Of a DNA stretch of 64,000 nucleotides, positions 24,829 to 34,594 are shown in pieces. Position numbers and translations under genes: made by a program. The DNA lies in NCBI GenBank assembly GCA_041394285.1, contig JAWKIL010000007.1, forward strand, positions 248,001 to 312,000, written 5' to 3'. Numbering within the stretch: the stretch's first letter is position 1; each line of letters starts with the position of its first letter. The notes under the pieces are model-generated. The model was not told where the DNA came from. It worked only from the letters and a program-made list of their open reading frames with translations, and ran no database searches. This stretch comes from CADEDH01 sp041394285 (GTDB taxonomy: Bacteria > Actinomycetota > Acidimicrobiia > Acidimicrobiales > SZUA-35).

Positions 24829-25969
24829 TGCCGCCTCCAAGTCCCCCGCCGGTGGTTCGCAGGCGGGGATCGAGTGCCAGGTACAGGAAATCGACCATCA
24901 CCAGCGTGAGGATGTAGAGCGTGGCGATCACCAGGGTGCCGCCCTGCACCGAGATGTAGTCACGCCGGGTGATCGACTCGAGCATGAAGCTCCCGATGCC
25001 GGGCATGGTGAAGATGACCTCGGTGATGATGGCCCCGCCGATCAGGGCCCCCACGCTGAAGCCCATCACGGTGAGCAGGGTGAACATCGAGGGGCGCAGG
25101 GCGTGGCGCCACAGGATCCGGTTGGTCGACAACCCCTTGGACCGGGCCAGGTCGATGAAGGGGAGGCGCAGGGTGCCGATCATGTCGGACCGGAGCAGCC
25201 GCATGAATACCGCCGACTGACCCAGGGCCAGCGACAGGGCAGGCAGGAGCATGCGTTTGAAGTGCTCCACCGGGTCTTCGCCGAACTCCACGTAGCCGGC
25301 CCCGGGCAGGATCTTGAGGCCGAGCCGGGTGCCGAACACGCTCAGGCCGCCGATGGCGAGGAACAGCACCAGGTTGACGGCGATCACGAAGTTGGGGACG
25401 GCGAAGAAGCCGAGCATCACCGTGTTGATCACCCGGTCGGGCCGCCGACCCTGCTTGTAGGCGGCGTAGACGCCGAGGGGGAAGGCCAGCAGCGAGGCCA
25501 GGATCACCGAGTAGGCCATCAGCTGGAGCGAGGGGGTGATCGACTGGCCGATGCCCTCGGCCACCGGCTGGCGGCGCTGCACCGAGGTGCCGAGATCGCC
25601 CATCACCAGATCGCCCAGCCAGTCGCCGTAGCGGTTGAAGAACGGCTGGTCGAGGCCCAGCTCGGTACGCACCTGCTCCACGGCGTCGGGCGTGGCCGAG
25701 GGGCCGAGGATGTTGATGGCGGGGTCACCCGGGAGCGACGCCATGAGGCCGAACACCAGGAACGAGACCACCAGCATGATGGGCACGATCCCCATGATCC
25801 GCCGGAGGGCGTAGCGGCCGTTGGTGAGAAAGGCGGCGGCCGTGCCCACGATCAGCAGGGCGGCGAAGATCCAGCGGATCCGGGGGCCGACCACGAAGCC
25901 CCACAGAACGATCAGGATCAGCAACGGCACGGCGATCCGGCTCGGTCGTTCCGTCAGCTTTCGAACCAT
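24821..25969 (-). CDS. Peptide ABC transporter permease (DppB/OppB-like)
   Basis: Inner-membrane permease, 382 aa. The core from about residue 70 is a standard DppB: RRIMGIVPIMLVVSFLVFGLM, LGLDQPFFNRYGDWL, and the EAA loop ending in KGLSTNRILWRHALRPS. Residues 1-65 add two extra hydrophobic segments (PLLILIVLWGFVV and WIFAALLIVGTAAAF) not found in the usual approximately 310-aa proteins. This is interesting because the ATPase of the same operon also carries extra membrane helices. The ATG at 25969 has an AGGGGGT site. Confidence 0.92.
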   Translation of the reverse strand: MVRKLTERPSRIAVPLLILIVLWGFVVGPRIRWIFAALLIVGTAAAFLTNGRYALRRIMGIVPIMLVVSFLVFGLMASLPGDPAINILGPSATPDAVEQVRTELGLDQPFFNRYGDWLGDLVMGDLGTSVQRRQPVAEGIGQSITPSLQLMAYSVILASLLAFPLGVYAAYKQGRRPDRVINTVMLGFFAVPNFVIAVNLVLFLAIGGLSVFGTRLGLKILPGAGYVEFGEDPVEHFKRMLLPALSLALGQSAVFMRLLRSDMIGTLRLPFIDLARSKGLSTNRILWRHALRPSMFTLLTVMGFSVGALIGGAIITEVIFTMPGIGSFMLESITRRDYISVQGGTLVIATLYILTLVMVDFLYLALDPRLRTTGGGLGGGNG

Positions 25970-26059
25970 CTCGTACCCCCTGGTCGTGTCGAAGAAGGAA
26001 GGGCCGGTGCGACGGCGCCACCCGGGTGGGGGCACCGCCGCACCGGCCGTCAGCTCAGA

Positions 26060-27928
26060 TCAGCCCTGGCAGTTGCCGTCGGTGCACCAGATCTGGGCCA
26101 GGTTGTGCTTGCCGGCGATGATCGGCATGGTCGTGGCGTCGCTGCCGGGGAACGTAAGGTCGGTGATGTTGTTGACGTTGGTGTTGGCGATGACGCCCCA
26201 CAGCGTCCAGTACAGCCAGAAGTTCCACACGTTCTTGCCGAACTGCTGGTTGACCGTCTCGGCCGCCGTCTTACGGGCCGCCTCGTCCGGGTTGGTGCGG
26301 ATGGTGTTGTAGGCGGCATCCATATCCGCATCCTGGAAGCGGCCGAAGTTGAGGGCCAGCTCCGGCTTCTGGGGATCGATGGGGCTGGCCGTGGCCGAGT
26401 TCCACCAGTACCACTGCTCGGTGGGGTCGACGCCGGCGTGGTTGCGCCAGCCCTGGGCCTGGAACGTGCCGGCCAGGGCCAGGCCGATGTACTGGCCCTG
26501 CTCGATGGGGGCGATCGTGGCCTTCACCTCGTCGCCGAAGGCGTCGGACCACATCGAGGCCACCAGGGTGTTCGACTCCACGTTGAAGGCGTCGTTGGTG
26601 GTGTTGAAGGTGAACTCGATGGTGTCGGTGCCGGCCTCGCTCTTGCACGTCTCCCAGTCGGCCTGGGCGGCATCGAGGTCGTAGGCCGGGTAGCCGGAGT
26701 CCTCCAGGAAGCCGATCGACCCCGGGGGGAACGGGCCGTTGGCCGGGCGCACGAGGCCGGCCTGGCGCTCCTCGGCGTAGCGCTCGGTGTCGATGGCCTC
26801 GGCCAGTGCCTTGCGGCAGCTGAGGATGTTGATCGGGCTGTCGGCATTGAGCCCGCCCGGATCCATGGGCAGGTTGGGCAGGCCCCGCACCGCGGCCAGC
26901 GTGGGGTTCTCACCCTGGCCGACGTTGAGCAGGATGTAGCTCGTCTCACCGTAGGCGTCGGCCGTGAGCACCTTGAACGAGTCGTCGCCGTCGTACTTCG
27001 ACACCTCGTCGGCGTTGGCCGTGTGGATGATGTCGAACTCACCCGACTTGAGGCCGTTCGACCGGCCCTGGATGTCCACCGCCACCACGAAGTCGATCTC
27101 GTCGAGGTAGGGCAGGCCCTCGTTGGTGACCGAGTTGGGGCCGTCGCCCCGCCAGTAGTCCTCGTTGCGGACGGCCACGAAGGCGTTGCCGTTGCCGGGG
27201 GTGTACGACTGGAACTTGAAGGCGCCCAGGCCCACGGGCTCAGCGGGGTTGCCGTTGGCCGCCGCCTTCTCGGCGTCGGTGAGCAGCGGGTTGTTGGCCA
27301 GGGTCTTCATCCAGGTGGGCGAGAACATGAACCCGCACACCTCCTCCCGCAGGAGGGCCGGGCCCAGGGCATCAGGGTTGGCGTAGGTGAAGGTGACGGT
27401 CTGGCCGCTGGCCTGGACGTCGGCCAACCCCAGGAAGGCGGGGCCGGTGAGCGAGCTCTTGCGGCAGGCGTCGACGTTGTACTTCACCGCCTCGCCGTCG
27501 AACGGGGTGCCGTCGTGGAAGGTGATGCCGTCCTTGACCGTGATCGTCCAGGTCTTGTAGTCCGCGCTCGGCTCCACCGTGTCGACCAGGTAGGGCTGGA
27601 TCGTGCCGTCGGCGTCGGTCATGAACAGCGGATCGCTGATGGCCCGGAAGATCATGCGGCAGCTGATGGCGCACGAGGTGGCGTAGTGAACCCACGGATT
27701 GGCCGAGTCGGCCTCGATGCCGTAGACGAGCGTGCCGCCCCGCACCGGGTCACCGGCCTCGTCGCCGCTGGCGTCCCGGCCGGTCTGGTCGCCGGTCGAG
27801 ACGTCGGTCGACGTGTCGGTGTCGCCCCCGTCCCCGTTCGAGTCGGCGGAATCGCCGCTGCTACCGCATGCGGCGGCAACCAGCGCCAAGGCCAACATGG
27901 CCGCCAAAAGCTTGCTGAAACGAGACAT
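26060..27928 (-). CDS. Peptide ABC transporter substrate-binding lipoprotein
   Basis: Family 5 extracellular solute-binding protein, 622 aa. The signal peptide ends in the lipobox LVAAAC near residue 21, followed by an Asp/Gly/Ser-rich linker to about residue 60. The fold begins at RGGTLVYGIEADSANPW, with the family block WTITVKDGITFHDGTPFDGEAVKYN. It is the first gene of the importer operon (SBP, DppB, DppC, DppF-like, DppD-like) and captures peptides or other amide ligands at the cell surface. The divergent FIST gene shares the 188-bp upstream region. Confidence 0.93.
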   Translation of the reverse strand: MSRFSKLLAAMLALALVAAACGSSGDSADSNGDGGDTDTSTDVSTGDQTGRDASGDEAGDPVRGGTLVYGIEADSANPWVHYATSCAISCRMIFRAISDPLFMTDADGTIQPYLVDTVEPSADYKTWTITVKDGITFHDGTPFDGEAVKYNVDACRKSSLTGPAFLGLADVQASGQTVTFTYANPDALGPALLREEVCGFMFSPTWMKTLANNPLLTDAEKAAANGNPAEPVGLGAFKFQSYTPGNGNAFVAVRNEDYWRGDGPNSVTNEGLPYLDEIDFVVAVDIQGRSNGLKSGEFDIIHTANADEVSKYDGDDSFKVLTADAYGETSYILLNVGQGENPTLAAVRGLPNLPMDPGGLNADSPINILSCRKALAEAIDTERYAEERQAGLVRPANGPFPPGSIGFLEDSGYPAYDLDAAQADWETCKSEAGTDTIEFTFNTTNDAFNVESNTLVASMWSDAFGDEVKATIAPIEQGQYIGLALAGTFQAQGWRNHAGVDPTEQWYWWNSATASPIDPQKPELALNFGRFQDADMDAAYNTIRTNPDEAARKTAAETVNQQFGKNVWNFWLYWTLWGVIANTNVNNITDLTFPGSDATTMPIIAGKHNLAQIWCTDGNCQG

Positions 27929-28116
27929 CAGCCTGTGCTCTCCCCTTTGGTCCGTCGGGCTACGTCGGCGTGGCCCGATTTCCCGCTCAACGCTTCCAAA
28001 GCCGGGCCCCCGACGCAAGTCGTTCGATGACATCGGTCACATTTCGTAACCTCGCCGGAATCCGGGCGGCGGAAACGTCGTCTCAACCGGGACGCCACCG
28101 GGCCGATGGACAAACC

Positions 28117-29343
28117 ATGACCGTTTCCTCCTCGCCGCCCGCGCCCCAGAACGAATCGCTTGCGGGGGCCGACGTCGCCCTGGCCCGCAGCGCCGACGGC
28201 GAGCGGGCCATGGCCTCCGTAACCGCCGCCTCGGCGGCCGAGGCGGCGGCCGCCTGTGCCGGCCTGGACGCCGGCCCGTGGGCCGTGGCCCTCGTCTTCG
28301 CCGCCTCGCCCGCGCTTCTGGCCGACACCGGGGAGGCACTGCAGGCCGCCGTGGCCGGTGGGGTGGCGGTGGCGGGCTGCACATCGGCCGGCATCGTCAA
28401 TCGCCGAACCTGGGTGGAGGCCCCGGTGCAGGTCACGCTGCTCGGCGGTCCGGGGATCACGGCGGCGGTGAGCGTGGGCCAGCTCGACCTGGCCGACAGC
28501 CGCACGGCGGGCCAGGCCGCCGCCCGCGCCGTGCAGGCCCTCGATCCCGCCCCGGTCCATTCCGCCCTCGTCCTCCTGGCCGACGGCCTCACCGGCGACA
28601 CCAACCACATCGTGCGGGGCGCCTACGAGGTGGCCGGGGCCATGGTGCCCATCGTGGGCGGCTGCGCCGGCGACAACCTGGAGATGGCGGCCACCTGGCA
28701 GCTGGCCGGCGACCAGCTCCTCACCCGTTCCGTGGTGGGCGTGGCCCTCGGCTCCACGGCCCCGCTGGGGGTCGGGGTACGCCACGGCTGGAGCCCGATC
28801 GGCTCCCCCATGACGGTGACGGCGGCCGACGGGAACTCGATCCTCACCCTCGACGACCGCCCCGCGCTCGACGCCTACCTGGACGCGCTGGGCGTGAGCG
28901 AGGCCAGCGTCGGGCCCGACCTGGCCCGCTTCTCCCAGACCCGGCCGCTGGGCCTGGAGAGCCGGGGCGGGCACCAGGTGCGGTTCATCCGGGGTACCGA
29001 TCCCGAGCGGCGGTCCATGGAGTTCCTGGTGGCCATCGGCGAAGGCGAGCTGGTGACGCTCATGCAGGGCGGTTCCGACACGGTGGTGGCCGCCGCCGGC
29101 TCGGCTGTGGACGATGCCCTGGCCCAGCTCACCGGCGACCCGCTGGGTGTGGTGGCCTTCGACTGCGTGGCCTGCCGGGGCGTGATCGGCGACGGCGCGC
29201 TGGCCTGTGAGACGGCCACCGTGGCGGCCCAGCTGCCGGCGGGCGCCACCCTCTCGGGCCTGTACACCTACGGCGAGATCGCCCGCCGGGGTGGCAGCCT
29301 GGGGTTCCACAACCAGACCATGGTCGTGCTGGCCGTCCAGTGA
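28117..29343 (+). CDS. FIST domain sensory protein
   Basis: Soluble protein of 408 aa with an N-terminal FIST domain (about 25-215; VAVAGCTSAGIV and GGCAGDNLEM) and a FIST C domain (about 225-400; GFHNQTMVVLAVQ at the end). FIST domains are thought to bind small ligands such as amino acids in signal transduction. The gene overlaps the next by GTGA, so it is co-translated with a GAF-GGDEF-EAL protein and probably delivers a signal to it. The ATG at 28117 is preferred because sequence upstream lacks family character. Confidence 0.82.
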   Translation: MTVSSSPPAPQNESLAGADVALARSADGERAMASVTAASAAEAAAACAGLDAGPWAVALVFAASPALLADTGEALQAAVAGGVAVAGCTSAGIVNRRTWVEAPVQVTLLGGPGITAAVSVGQLDLADSRTAGQAAARAVQALDPAPVHSALVLLADGLTGDTNHIVRGAYEVAGAMVPIVGGCAGDNLEMAATWQLAGDQLLTRSVVGVALGSTAPLGVGVRHGWSPIGSPMTVTAADGNSILTLDDRPALDAYLDALGVSEASVGPDLARFSQTRPLGLESRGGHQVRFIRGTDPERRSMEFLVAIGEGELVTLMQGGSDTVVAAAGSAVDDALAQLTGDPLGVVAFDCVACRGVIGDGALACETATVAAQLPAGATLSGLYTYGEIARRGGSLGFHNQTMVVLAVQ

Positions 29344-31634
29344 TCGCTCGGTCGGCAGCCGCTGGTCTCATCGGCCTGCTCGACACGTTCGCGCTCCATT
29401 CCGAGGACGCCGTCCGCCAACGGGTGGTGGACACGGCGGCCGAGACCTACGACGCCGAGATCGTGGCCATCGTGACCAGCGGACGGCTGGCCCAGGCCAC
29501 CGGACTGGGCGGCTCGGCCCAGCTGCAGCAGGCGGTGGTGGACCTCGTGGCTGCCAGCGGCTCCACCGCGTCGGGCTCGGTCTCCGTCGAGTCGGAGCTC
29601 CCGGGCTTGGGGCCGGTCACGGTGGTGTCACTGCCCATCGACGACGACGGCACCAGCCGGTTCGCCGTGATCCGCACCGCCGGGCCGTTCGACCCGGCCG
29701 AGCTCCAGGGCTGCCGGGCCATGATCCGCATCATGCGGCTGGCCGCCCGCAGCATCGACGCCTTCGAACAGCAGGTGAAGGTGAGCGAGCAGCTGGCCCG
29801 GGAGGTCGAGCTCAACCGCCAGCTGGCCGACGAGCTGGCCCAGCGCCATACCGAGCTCATGACCCGCATGCTCGACATCCAGGGCATGCTCACGGCCTCC
29901 ACCGGCCCCGTCCTGGAGACGATCGTGCGCCAGGCCGAGGAACTGCTCCGGGGCGACGTGGTGGTGCTCCAGCTGCTCCGGCCCGACGGGATGTTGGAGC
30001 TGGCCCAGCAATCGGCCAACGCCCCGAACGCCTACTCCAGCAGCCTGTCTGTGGTCCGGGCCGACGAGGGCCTGGCCGGGTTGGCGATCGAGCGCAAGGA
30101 GCTGGTGGTCACCCACGACTACGCCAACCACGAGCGGGCCATTCCCGGGCTGGTGCAAGCCGGTCTGACCGCCACCATCACCGCCCCCGTGCGGCGGCGC
30201 CACGAGGTGGTGGGGGCGCTGACCGTGTCGAGCCGGGAGCCGGGCCGCCGGTTCAGCCGGGACGAGATCGAGACCGTCCTGCTGCTGGCCGGCTACGCCT
30301 CGGTGGCGCTCACCGACGCCCTCACCCTCGACCAGCGCCAGCGGGCGCTGGAGGAGGCCGAATGGCAGGCCACCCACGACCCGCTCACCGGCCTGGCCAA
30401 CCGGCGTCTGGTGATGGAGACGATCACGGCGCGGCTGGCCCGGGGCCGGGGCGAGATGAACGTGCTGTACATCGACGTCGACAGGTTCAAGTCGGTGAAC
30501 GACCGCTACGGCCATCACGTCGGCGACCTGCTCATCCGGGAGGTGGCCGACCGGATCAACGCCAGTACCCGGACCGACGACCTGGTGGGCCGGTTGGCCG
30601 GCGACGAGTTCATCGTGGTCTTCGGCTCCCGGGTGGACCTCCGCCAGGCCGGCCACATCGCCGAGCGGATCCGCCATCGCCTGAACGGCCCGGCCACCGT
30701 GGGCGGCCGGACCGTGCCGCTCAGCGTGAGCATCGGCATCGCCACCGCCCAGGGAGTGGGCACGGCCGACGACGTGATCAACGCCGCCGATGTGGCCATG
30801 TACCAGGCCAAGTCGGGCGGTCGGAACCAGGTGGGCCGCTACGACGAGAGCATCCAGAGCGAGCTGCGCCACCAGGCCGAGCTGGCCGAGCGGTTGGAGA
30901 ACGCGGTCTCCACCGGGCGAGGGCTACACCTCGAATACCAGCCGGTGGTGGACATCGAGAGCGAGACCGTGGTGGGCCACGAGGCCCTCCTGCGGTGGGT
31001 GGACCCGGTGCTGGGCCGGGTGCCGCCCGACACCTTCATCCCGGTGGCCGAGGAGCTCGGTATGATCGGCCGCCTCGACGACTGGGTGCTGGCCACCGCC
31101 GTCCGGGAAGCGGCCGAGGCCGGCAACGAGGCCCGGCTGTCGGTGAACGTGTCACCGGCGTGGCTGGCGGCGGGCGGAGCGGCCGACAAGGCGGCGGCCG
31201 TGGCCCTGGCCCACGGCTTTCCCCTGGAGCGCCTGGCCCTGGAGGTCACCGAACGGGTGGCTCTGGCCGACAACGTGACCACCATCCTGGGCCAGCTCCG
31301 GGCGATCGGGGTGAAGGTGATGCTCGACGACTTCGGCACCGGGTACTCGTCGCTGGCCTACGTGCAGCGCCTGGAGATCGACGGGATCAAGATCGACCGG
31401 GGGTTCCTCCAGGGGGTGGAATCCGACCGCCACACGGCCGCCATCCTGGAAGCGGTGGTGACCCTGACCGATCGCCTGGGGGCGTCGGCCATCGCCGAGG
31501 GGGTGGAGAGCCCGGCCCAGGCCAAGCTGTTGTCCGAGCTGGGCTGCCGTCTGGCCCAGGGCTGGTACTTCGGCCGCCCCGCTCCCGCCCCCGCCGGCCT
31601 CCTGCCCCTGGGGGCGAAAGTGCGAACGGGATAG
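29340..31634 (+). CDS. GAF-GGDEF-EAL cyclic-di-GMP protein
   Basis: Bifunctional candidate of 764 aa. An N-terminal helical/GAF-like region (about 1-140) and a coiled coil (about 140-175) precede a GAF domain (about 185-330). The GGDEF domain (about 345-495) has the active-site variant AGDEF (420-424), which is usually active, with the RxxD inhibitory motif not clear. The EAL domain (about 515-755) keeps EALLRW (548-553), NVSPAWL, EVTERVAL and DDFGTGYSSLAY, so phosphodiesterase activity is expected. GTGA overlap with the FIST gene implies the two act together. No transmembrane segment is seen. Confidence 0.9.
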   Translation: MIARSAAAGLIGLLDTFALHSEDAVRQRVVDTAAETYDAEIVAIVTSGRLAQATGLGGSAQLQQAVVDLVAASGSTASGSVSVESELPGLGPVTVVSLPIDDDGTSRFAVIRTAGPFDPAELQGCRAMIRIMRLAARSIDAFEQQVKVSEQLAREVELNRQLADELAQRHTELMTRMLDIQGMLTASTGPVLETIVRQAEELLRGDVVVLQLLRPDGMLELAQQSANAPNAYSSSLSVVRADEGLAGLAIERKELVVTHDYANHERAIPGLVQAGLTATITAPVRRRHEVVGALTVSSREPGRRFSRDEIETVLLLAGYASVALTDALTLDQRQRALEEAEWQATHDPLTGLANRRLVMETITARLARGRGEMNVLYIDVDRFKSVNDRYGHHVGDLLIREVADRINASTRTDDLVGRLAGDEFIVVFGSRVDLRQAGHIAERIRHRLNGPATVGGRTVPLSVSIGIATAQGVGTADDVINAADVAMYQAKSGGRNQVGRYDESIQSELRHQAELAERLENAVSTGRGLHLEYQPVVDIESETVVGHEALLRWVDPVLGRVPPDTFIPVAEELGMIGRLDDWVLATAVREAAEAGNEARLSVNVSPAWLAAGGAADKAAAVALAHGFPLERLALEVTERVALADNVTTILGQLRAIGVKVMLDDFGTGYSSLAYVQRLEIDGIKIDRGFLQGVESDRHTAAILEAVVTLTDRLGASAIAEGVESPAQAKLLSELGCRLAQGWYFGRPAPAPAGLLPLGAKVRTG

Positions 31635-31676
31635 GGAGCGGGACGGCCGCCGGGATCGCCGGTGGTCCAGCCCTGT

Positions 31677-31718
31677 GTGTTCAGTCCAGTGTGTTCAGTT
31701 CAGTGACTTCAGTTCAGC
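31677..31718. repeat. Three 14-bp tandem repeats at a convergent gene end
   Basis: The units GTGTTCAGTCCAGT, GTGTTCAGTTCAGT and GACTTCAGTTCAGC follow each other without gaps. The last unit overlaps the stop codon of the minus-strand hydrolase. Function unknown; slippage is the likely origin. Confidence 0.6.
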
Positions 31719-33334
31719 GTGGCCAGGCGCCGGTGGAGCTCCGCCGACGAGACGCCCAGGCTCCGGGCGGCCCCGCTGGCGGCGGTGGCCGCCGCCGGGT
31801 TGGGGTCCGGTTCGGGTGCCGCCGGGCACACGACATCGGCGAGGCCCTTGCCCTTCACCCTGGCTGGCAGGGTGCCGTCGGCCAGGTAGGCGGCGATCGG
31901 ATCGTCGACGCAGGGGTTGCCGGCCAGGCTGTTGGCGTGGGTGGTGCCGCCGTCGGTGGCGATCAGGGAAGCCCGGGGGAACCGCTTGCGGACCTCGAGC
32001 GTGCCCGAATAGGGGGTGGCGGCGTCGAGGGTCTCACTGAGCAGCAGGATCGGCGGTGCGTCCTTGCCCTTCACCTCCACCGGGTGGCCGCCCCGGACCG
32101 GCCAGAAGGCGCAGGGGGCGTTGAACCAGGCGTTGTTCCAGGTGATGAACGGCGCCTCGGCGGCGACCCGGGTGTTGTCTCGCCGCCAGACCTTCCAGTC
32201 CCGGGGCCAGCGGGCGTCGCTGCACTGGGTTCCCAGGTACATGGCGTAGCCGTTGTCGTCGGCGACGTCGGTGTTGCCCAGGAACAGATCGGTGACCGGG
32301 CCGATGTCGCCGTCGTTGACCCAGGCGGCGAAGGCGGCGGCCACGTCGGGCCAGGCCACCTGCAGGTAGCCGGCGATCACGAAGGCGTCGTTCCACTCGG
32401 ACGCCCCGATCATCCCCTCGGGCTCGGCCGCCAGCCCGTGGAGGGCGTCGTAGTAGGCCTGCTCCACCTCGGTGGCCGTGGCACCCAGGTGGTAGGTGTC
32501 GTCGTGTCGGGCGACCCAGTCCCACATGCGATCGATCACGACCTCGAACGCCGGGTCCTGGTCGAGGTTGCCGTCGTACCAGACCCGGCGGGGGTCGACG
32601 TTGGCATCGAGCACCATGCGCCGCACCCGCTCCGGGTACAGGGTGGCGTACACCTGACCCAGGTAGGTGCCGTAGGAGAAGCCGTAGAAGTTGATCTGGC
32701 GCTGACCCAGGGCGAAGCGGATGGCGTTCATGTCCTTCACGTTGTCGACCGTGGTCACGTGGGCGAGCAGCGGGCCGTTGTTGCGGGCGCAGTCGGCGGC
32801 GTAGGTCGATGTCCGGGTGAGCCACGCCTTCTCGATGGCGAGGCTGGCCGGCTCGTACGGCGGCCTGACCGGAGCCGAGTAGTCGGCGTCGCAGCTGATG
32901 GCGGGCACGCTGGCGCCCACGCCCCGGGGATCGAAACCGATCCAGTCGTAGGCCATGCCGGCGCCGTCGGGAACGAAGGCCTGCAGGACGGCGAACACCG
33001 TGCCCGAGCCACCCGGCCCGCCGGGGTTGACGAGCATGATGCCCTGGTAGGGGACCGACGGATCGGCCTTCATGCGGGACAGGGCGAGCTGGACCTTCTC
33101 CCCCTTGGGCCGGGACCAGTCGAGCGGGACGCTCAGCATCCCGCACTCGGCGCCGAACTGGTCGAGCGTGCTGCCCGGCTCACATGGCCCCCAGGCCACG
33201 GTGCCGACCCCGGCCATCTGTTCCCGGTCCCGCCGGTCGCCCGGGCTGTCGGCCGAGGCCGAACCCCCGGTGCCCATCAGCACCGACACGATCAAGGCCA
33301 CCACCAGGCCCGCCGTCGTGAATCTCCGCCTCAC
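31709..33334 (-). CDS. Secreted S33 alpha/beta hydrolase (tripeptidyl aminopeptidase-like)
   Basis: Secreted hydrolase of 541 aa from a GTG with a GAGGAGG site 8 nt upstream. A Sec signal peptide (FTTAGLVVALIVSVLMGTGGSASA) is followed by the alpha/beta-hydrolase fold with the oxyanion region LVNPGGPGGSG and the nucleophile elbow GFSYG. The C-terminal TAP-like domain contains ILLLSETLDAATPYSGTLEV with the acid residue and the HANSL histidine. It resembles Streptomyces-type tripeptidyl aminopeptidases that release short peptides outside the cell. Several cysteine pairs suggest disulfides. Confidence 0.88.
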   Translation of the reverse strand: MRRRFTTAGLVVALIVSVLMGTGGSASADSPGDRRDREQMAGVGTVAWGPCEPGSTLDQFGAECGMLSVPLDWSRPKGEKVQLALSRMKADPSVPYQGIMLVNPGGPGGSGTVFAVLQAFVPDGAGMAYDWIGFDPRGVGASVPAISCDADYSAPVRPPYEPASLAIEKAWLTRTSTYAADCARNNGPLLAHVTTVDNVKDMNAIRFALGQRQINFYGFSYGTYLGQVYATLYPERVRRMVLDANVDPRRVWYDGNLDQDPAFEVVIDRMWDWVARHDDTYHLGATATEVEQAYYDALHGLAAEPEGMIGASEWNDAFVIAGYLQVAWPDVAAAFAAWVNDGDIGPVTDLFLGNTDVADDNGYAMYLGTQCSDARWPRDWKVWRRDNTRVAAEAPFITWNNAWFNAPCAFWPVRGGHPVEVKGKDAPPILLLSETLDAATPYSGTLEVRKRFPRASLIATDGGTTHANSLAGNPCVDDPIAAYLADGTLPARVKGKGLADVVCPAAPEPDPNPAAATAASGAARSLGVSSAELHRRLATLN

Positions 33335-33384
33335 GCTGTTCCTCCTCGGTTCCGCCCCGAAGGCCGAGAGTAGCCGGCGGATCA

Positions 33385-34395
33385 TCAGAGGAGCGCGGGC
33401 AGCACCTCGTCGGTGAAGAGCTGGAACGACCCGTGGCTGAACGGGGCGCACATGAGGTAGTGGAGGCCGATCGTCTCGCGCAGCTCGGCGATCCGGTCGA
33501 TCACCTCGGCCGGGGTTCCCCACAGGACCACGTCGTCGATGTAGCGCTGCACCGGATCCACCGAACCGTCGCCGGCGGCGGCCTCCTGTGCCCCCTTGCC
33601 GCCGATGTTGCCCCGGCCCTTGCCGGCGTAGGACCCGACGGTCCACATGGCACCCCGGCGGGCGATGGCCTCGGCCTCCTGGCGCGTGGGGGCCACCGCC
33701 AGCAGCCGGGCCATCGGCGTCTCCCGCCCGTCGTCGGGATCGTGGCCGGCAGCCCGGAGCTGCTCACGGTAGAGACGGTGCTTGCGCCCGATCTCGGTGT
33801 TGGAGGAGTGGGGATCCATCAGGATGGGGTAGCCCCGCTCGGCCGACCAGGCGATGGCGTCGGGTGAGGAGGATGCCACCCACATCGGCGGGTGGGGTTC
33901 CTGGAGCGGTTTGGGCAGCACCTCCACGTCGTCGAAATGCCAGTGCTCGCCGTGCCACGTCAGGCGGGTGTTGGTCCACGCCGCCCGCACGATCTCCACG
34001 TGCTCCCGGAACCGGGGGTAGCTGTCCTGCTCGTCGACGCCGAAGGCGGTGTGCTCGGTGCGGTCGAATCCCCGGCCGGCACCCCACAGCACCCGGCCCC
34101 CGGACAGCACGTCGAGCAGGGCGATCTCCTCGGCGATCCGCAACGGGTGGTAGAAGGCGGCGAGGGTGACGGCCATACCGATCCTCAGACGCGAGGTGCG
34201 GTCGGCCACGTGCATGCCCATCAGATGCACCGACGGGCACACCGAGAACGTGTTGAAGTGGTGCTCGGCCAGCCAGACGGCGTCGTAGCCGGTCTGCTCC
34301 ATCACGTCGATCCGGTCCAGCGCCCGCCCGTAGACCTCGTTGAGCGGGATGCGCCTCTCGGGCCAGGAGAAGAACTGCAGCACACCGACCTTCAT
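33385..34395 (-). CDS. LLM class flavin-dependent oxidoreductase
   Basis: Luciferase-like flavoprotein, 336 aa, of the bacterial alkanal monooxygenase-like subgroup: YDAVWLAEHHFNTFSV, SRLRIGMAVTLAAFYHPLRIAEEIALLD and RGFDRTEHTAFG are family blocks. The ATG at 34395 has a GGAGGGA site. It is preceded by a divergent promoter region shared with the glycosyltransferase gene. The substrate is unknown. It is not closely similar to the LLM protein at 20150-21043. Confidence 0.88.
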   Translation of the reverse strand: MKVGVLQFFSWPERRIPLNEVYGRALDRIDVMEQTGYDAVWLAEHHFNTFSVCPSVHLMGMHVADRTSRLRIGMAVTLAAFYHPLRIAEEIALLDVLSGGRVLWGAGRGFDRTEHTAFGVDEQDSYPRFREHVEIVRAAWTNTRLTWHGEHWHFDDVEVLPKPLQEPHPPMWVASSSPDAIAWSAERGYPILMDPHSSNTEIGRKHRLYREQLRAAGHDPDDGRETPMARLLAVAPTRQEAEAIARRGAMWTVGSYAGKGRGNIGGKGAQEAAAGDGSVDPVQRYIDDVVLWGTPAEVIDRIAELRETIGLHYLMCAPFSHGSFQLFTDEVLPALL

Positions 34396-34594
34396 CCCAC
34401 GTCCCTCCTCTGCGGGTGCCCCCGGAACCCGGTATCGAGCCTGACCGAGGTCGGTCCGGGCGGCAAATCGCAGGCGGCCGGGCGAGCAACCCTCCCGCCA
34501 CTGCCGTATTTCGTACGCCCATTTGCCTACACATCGTTACAGCACGTCTTCTACCGTTGTGCCGGGCGGTCAGATGTCTTGATGCGGAGGGGCA

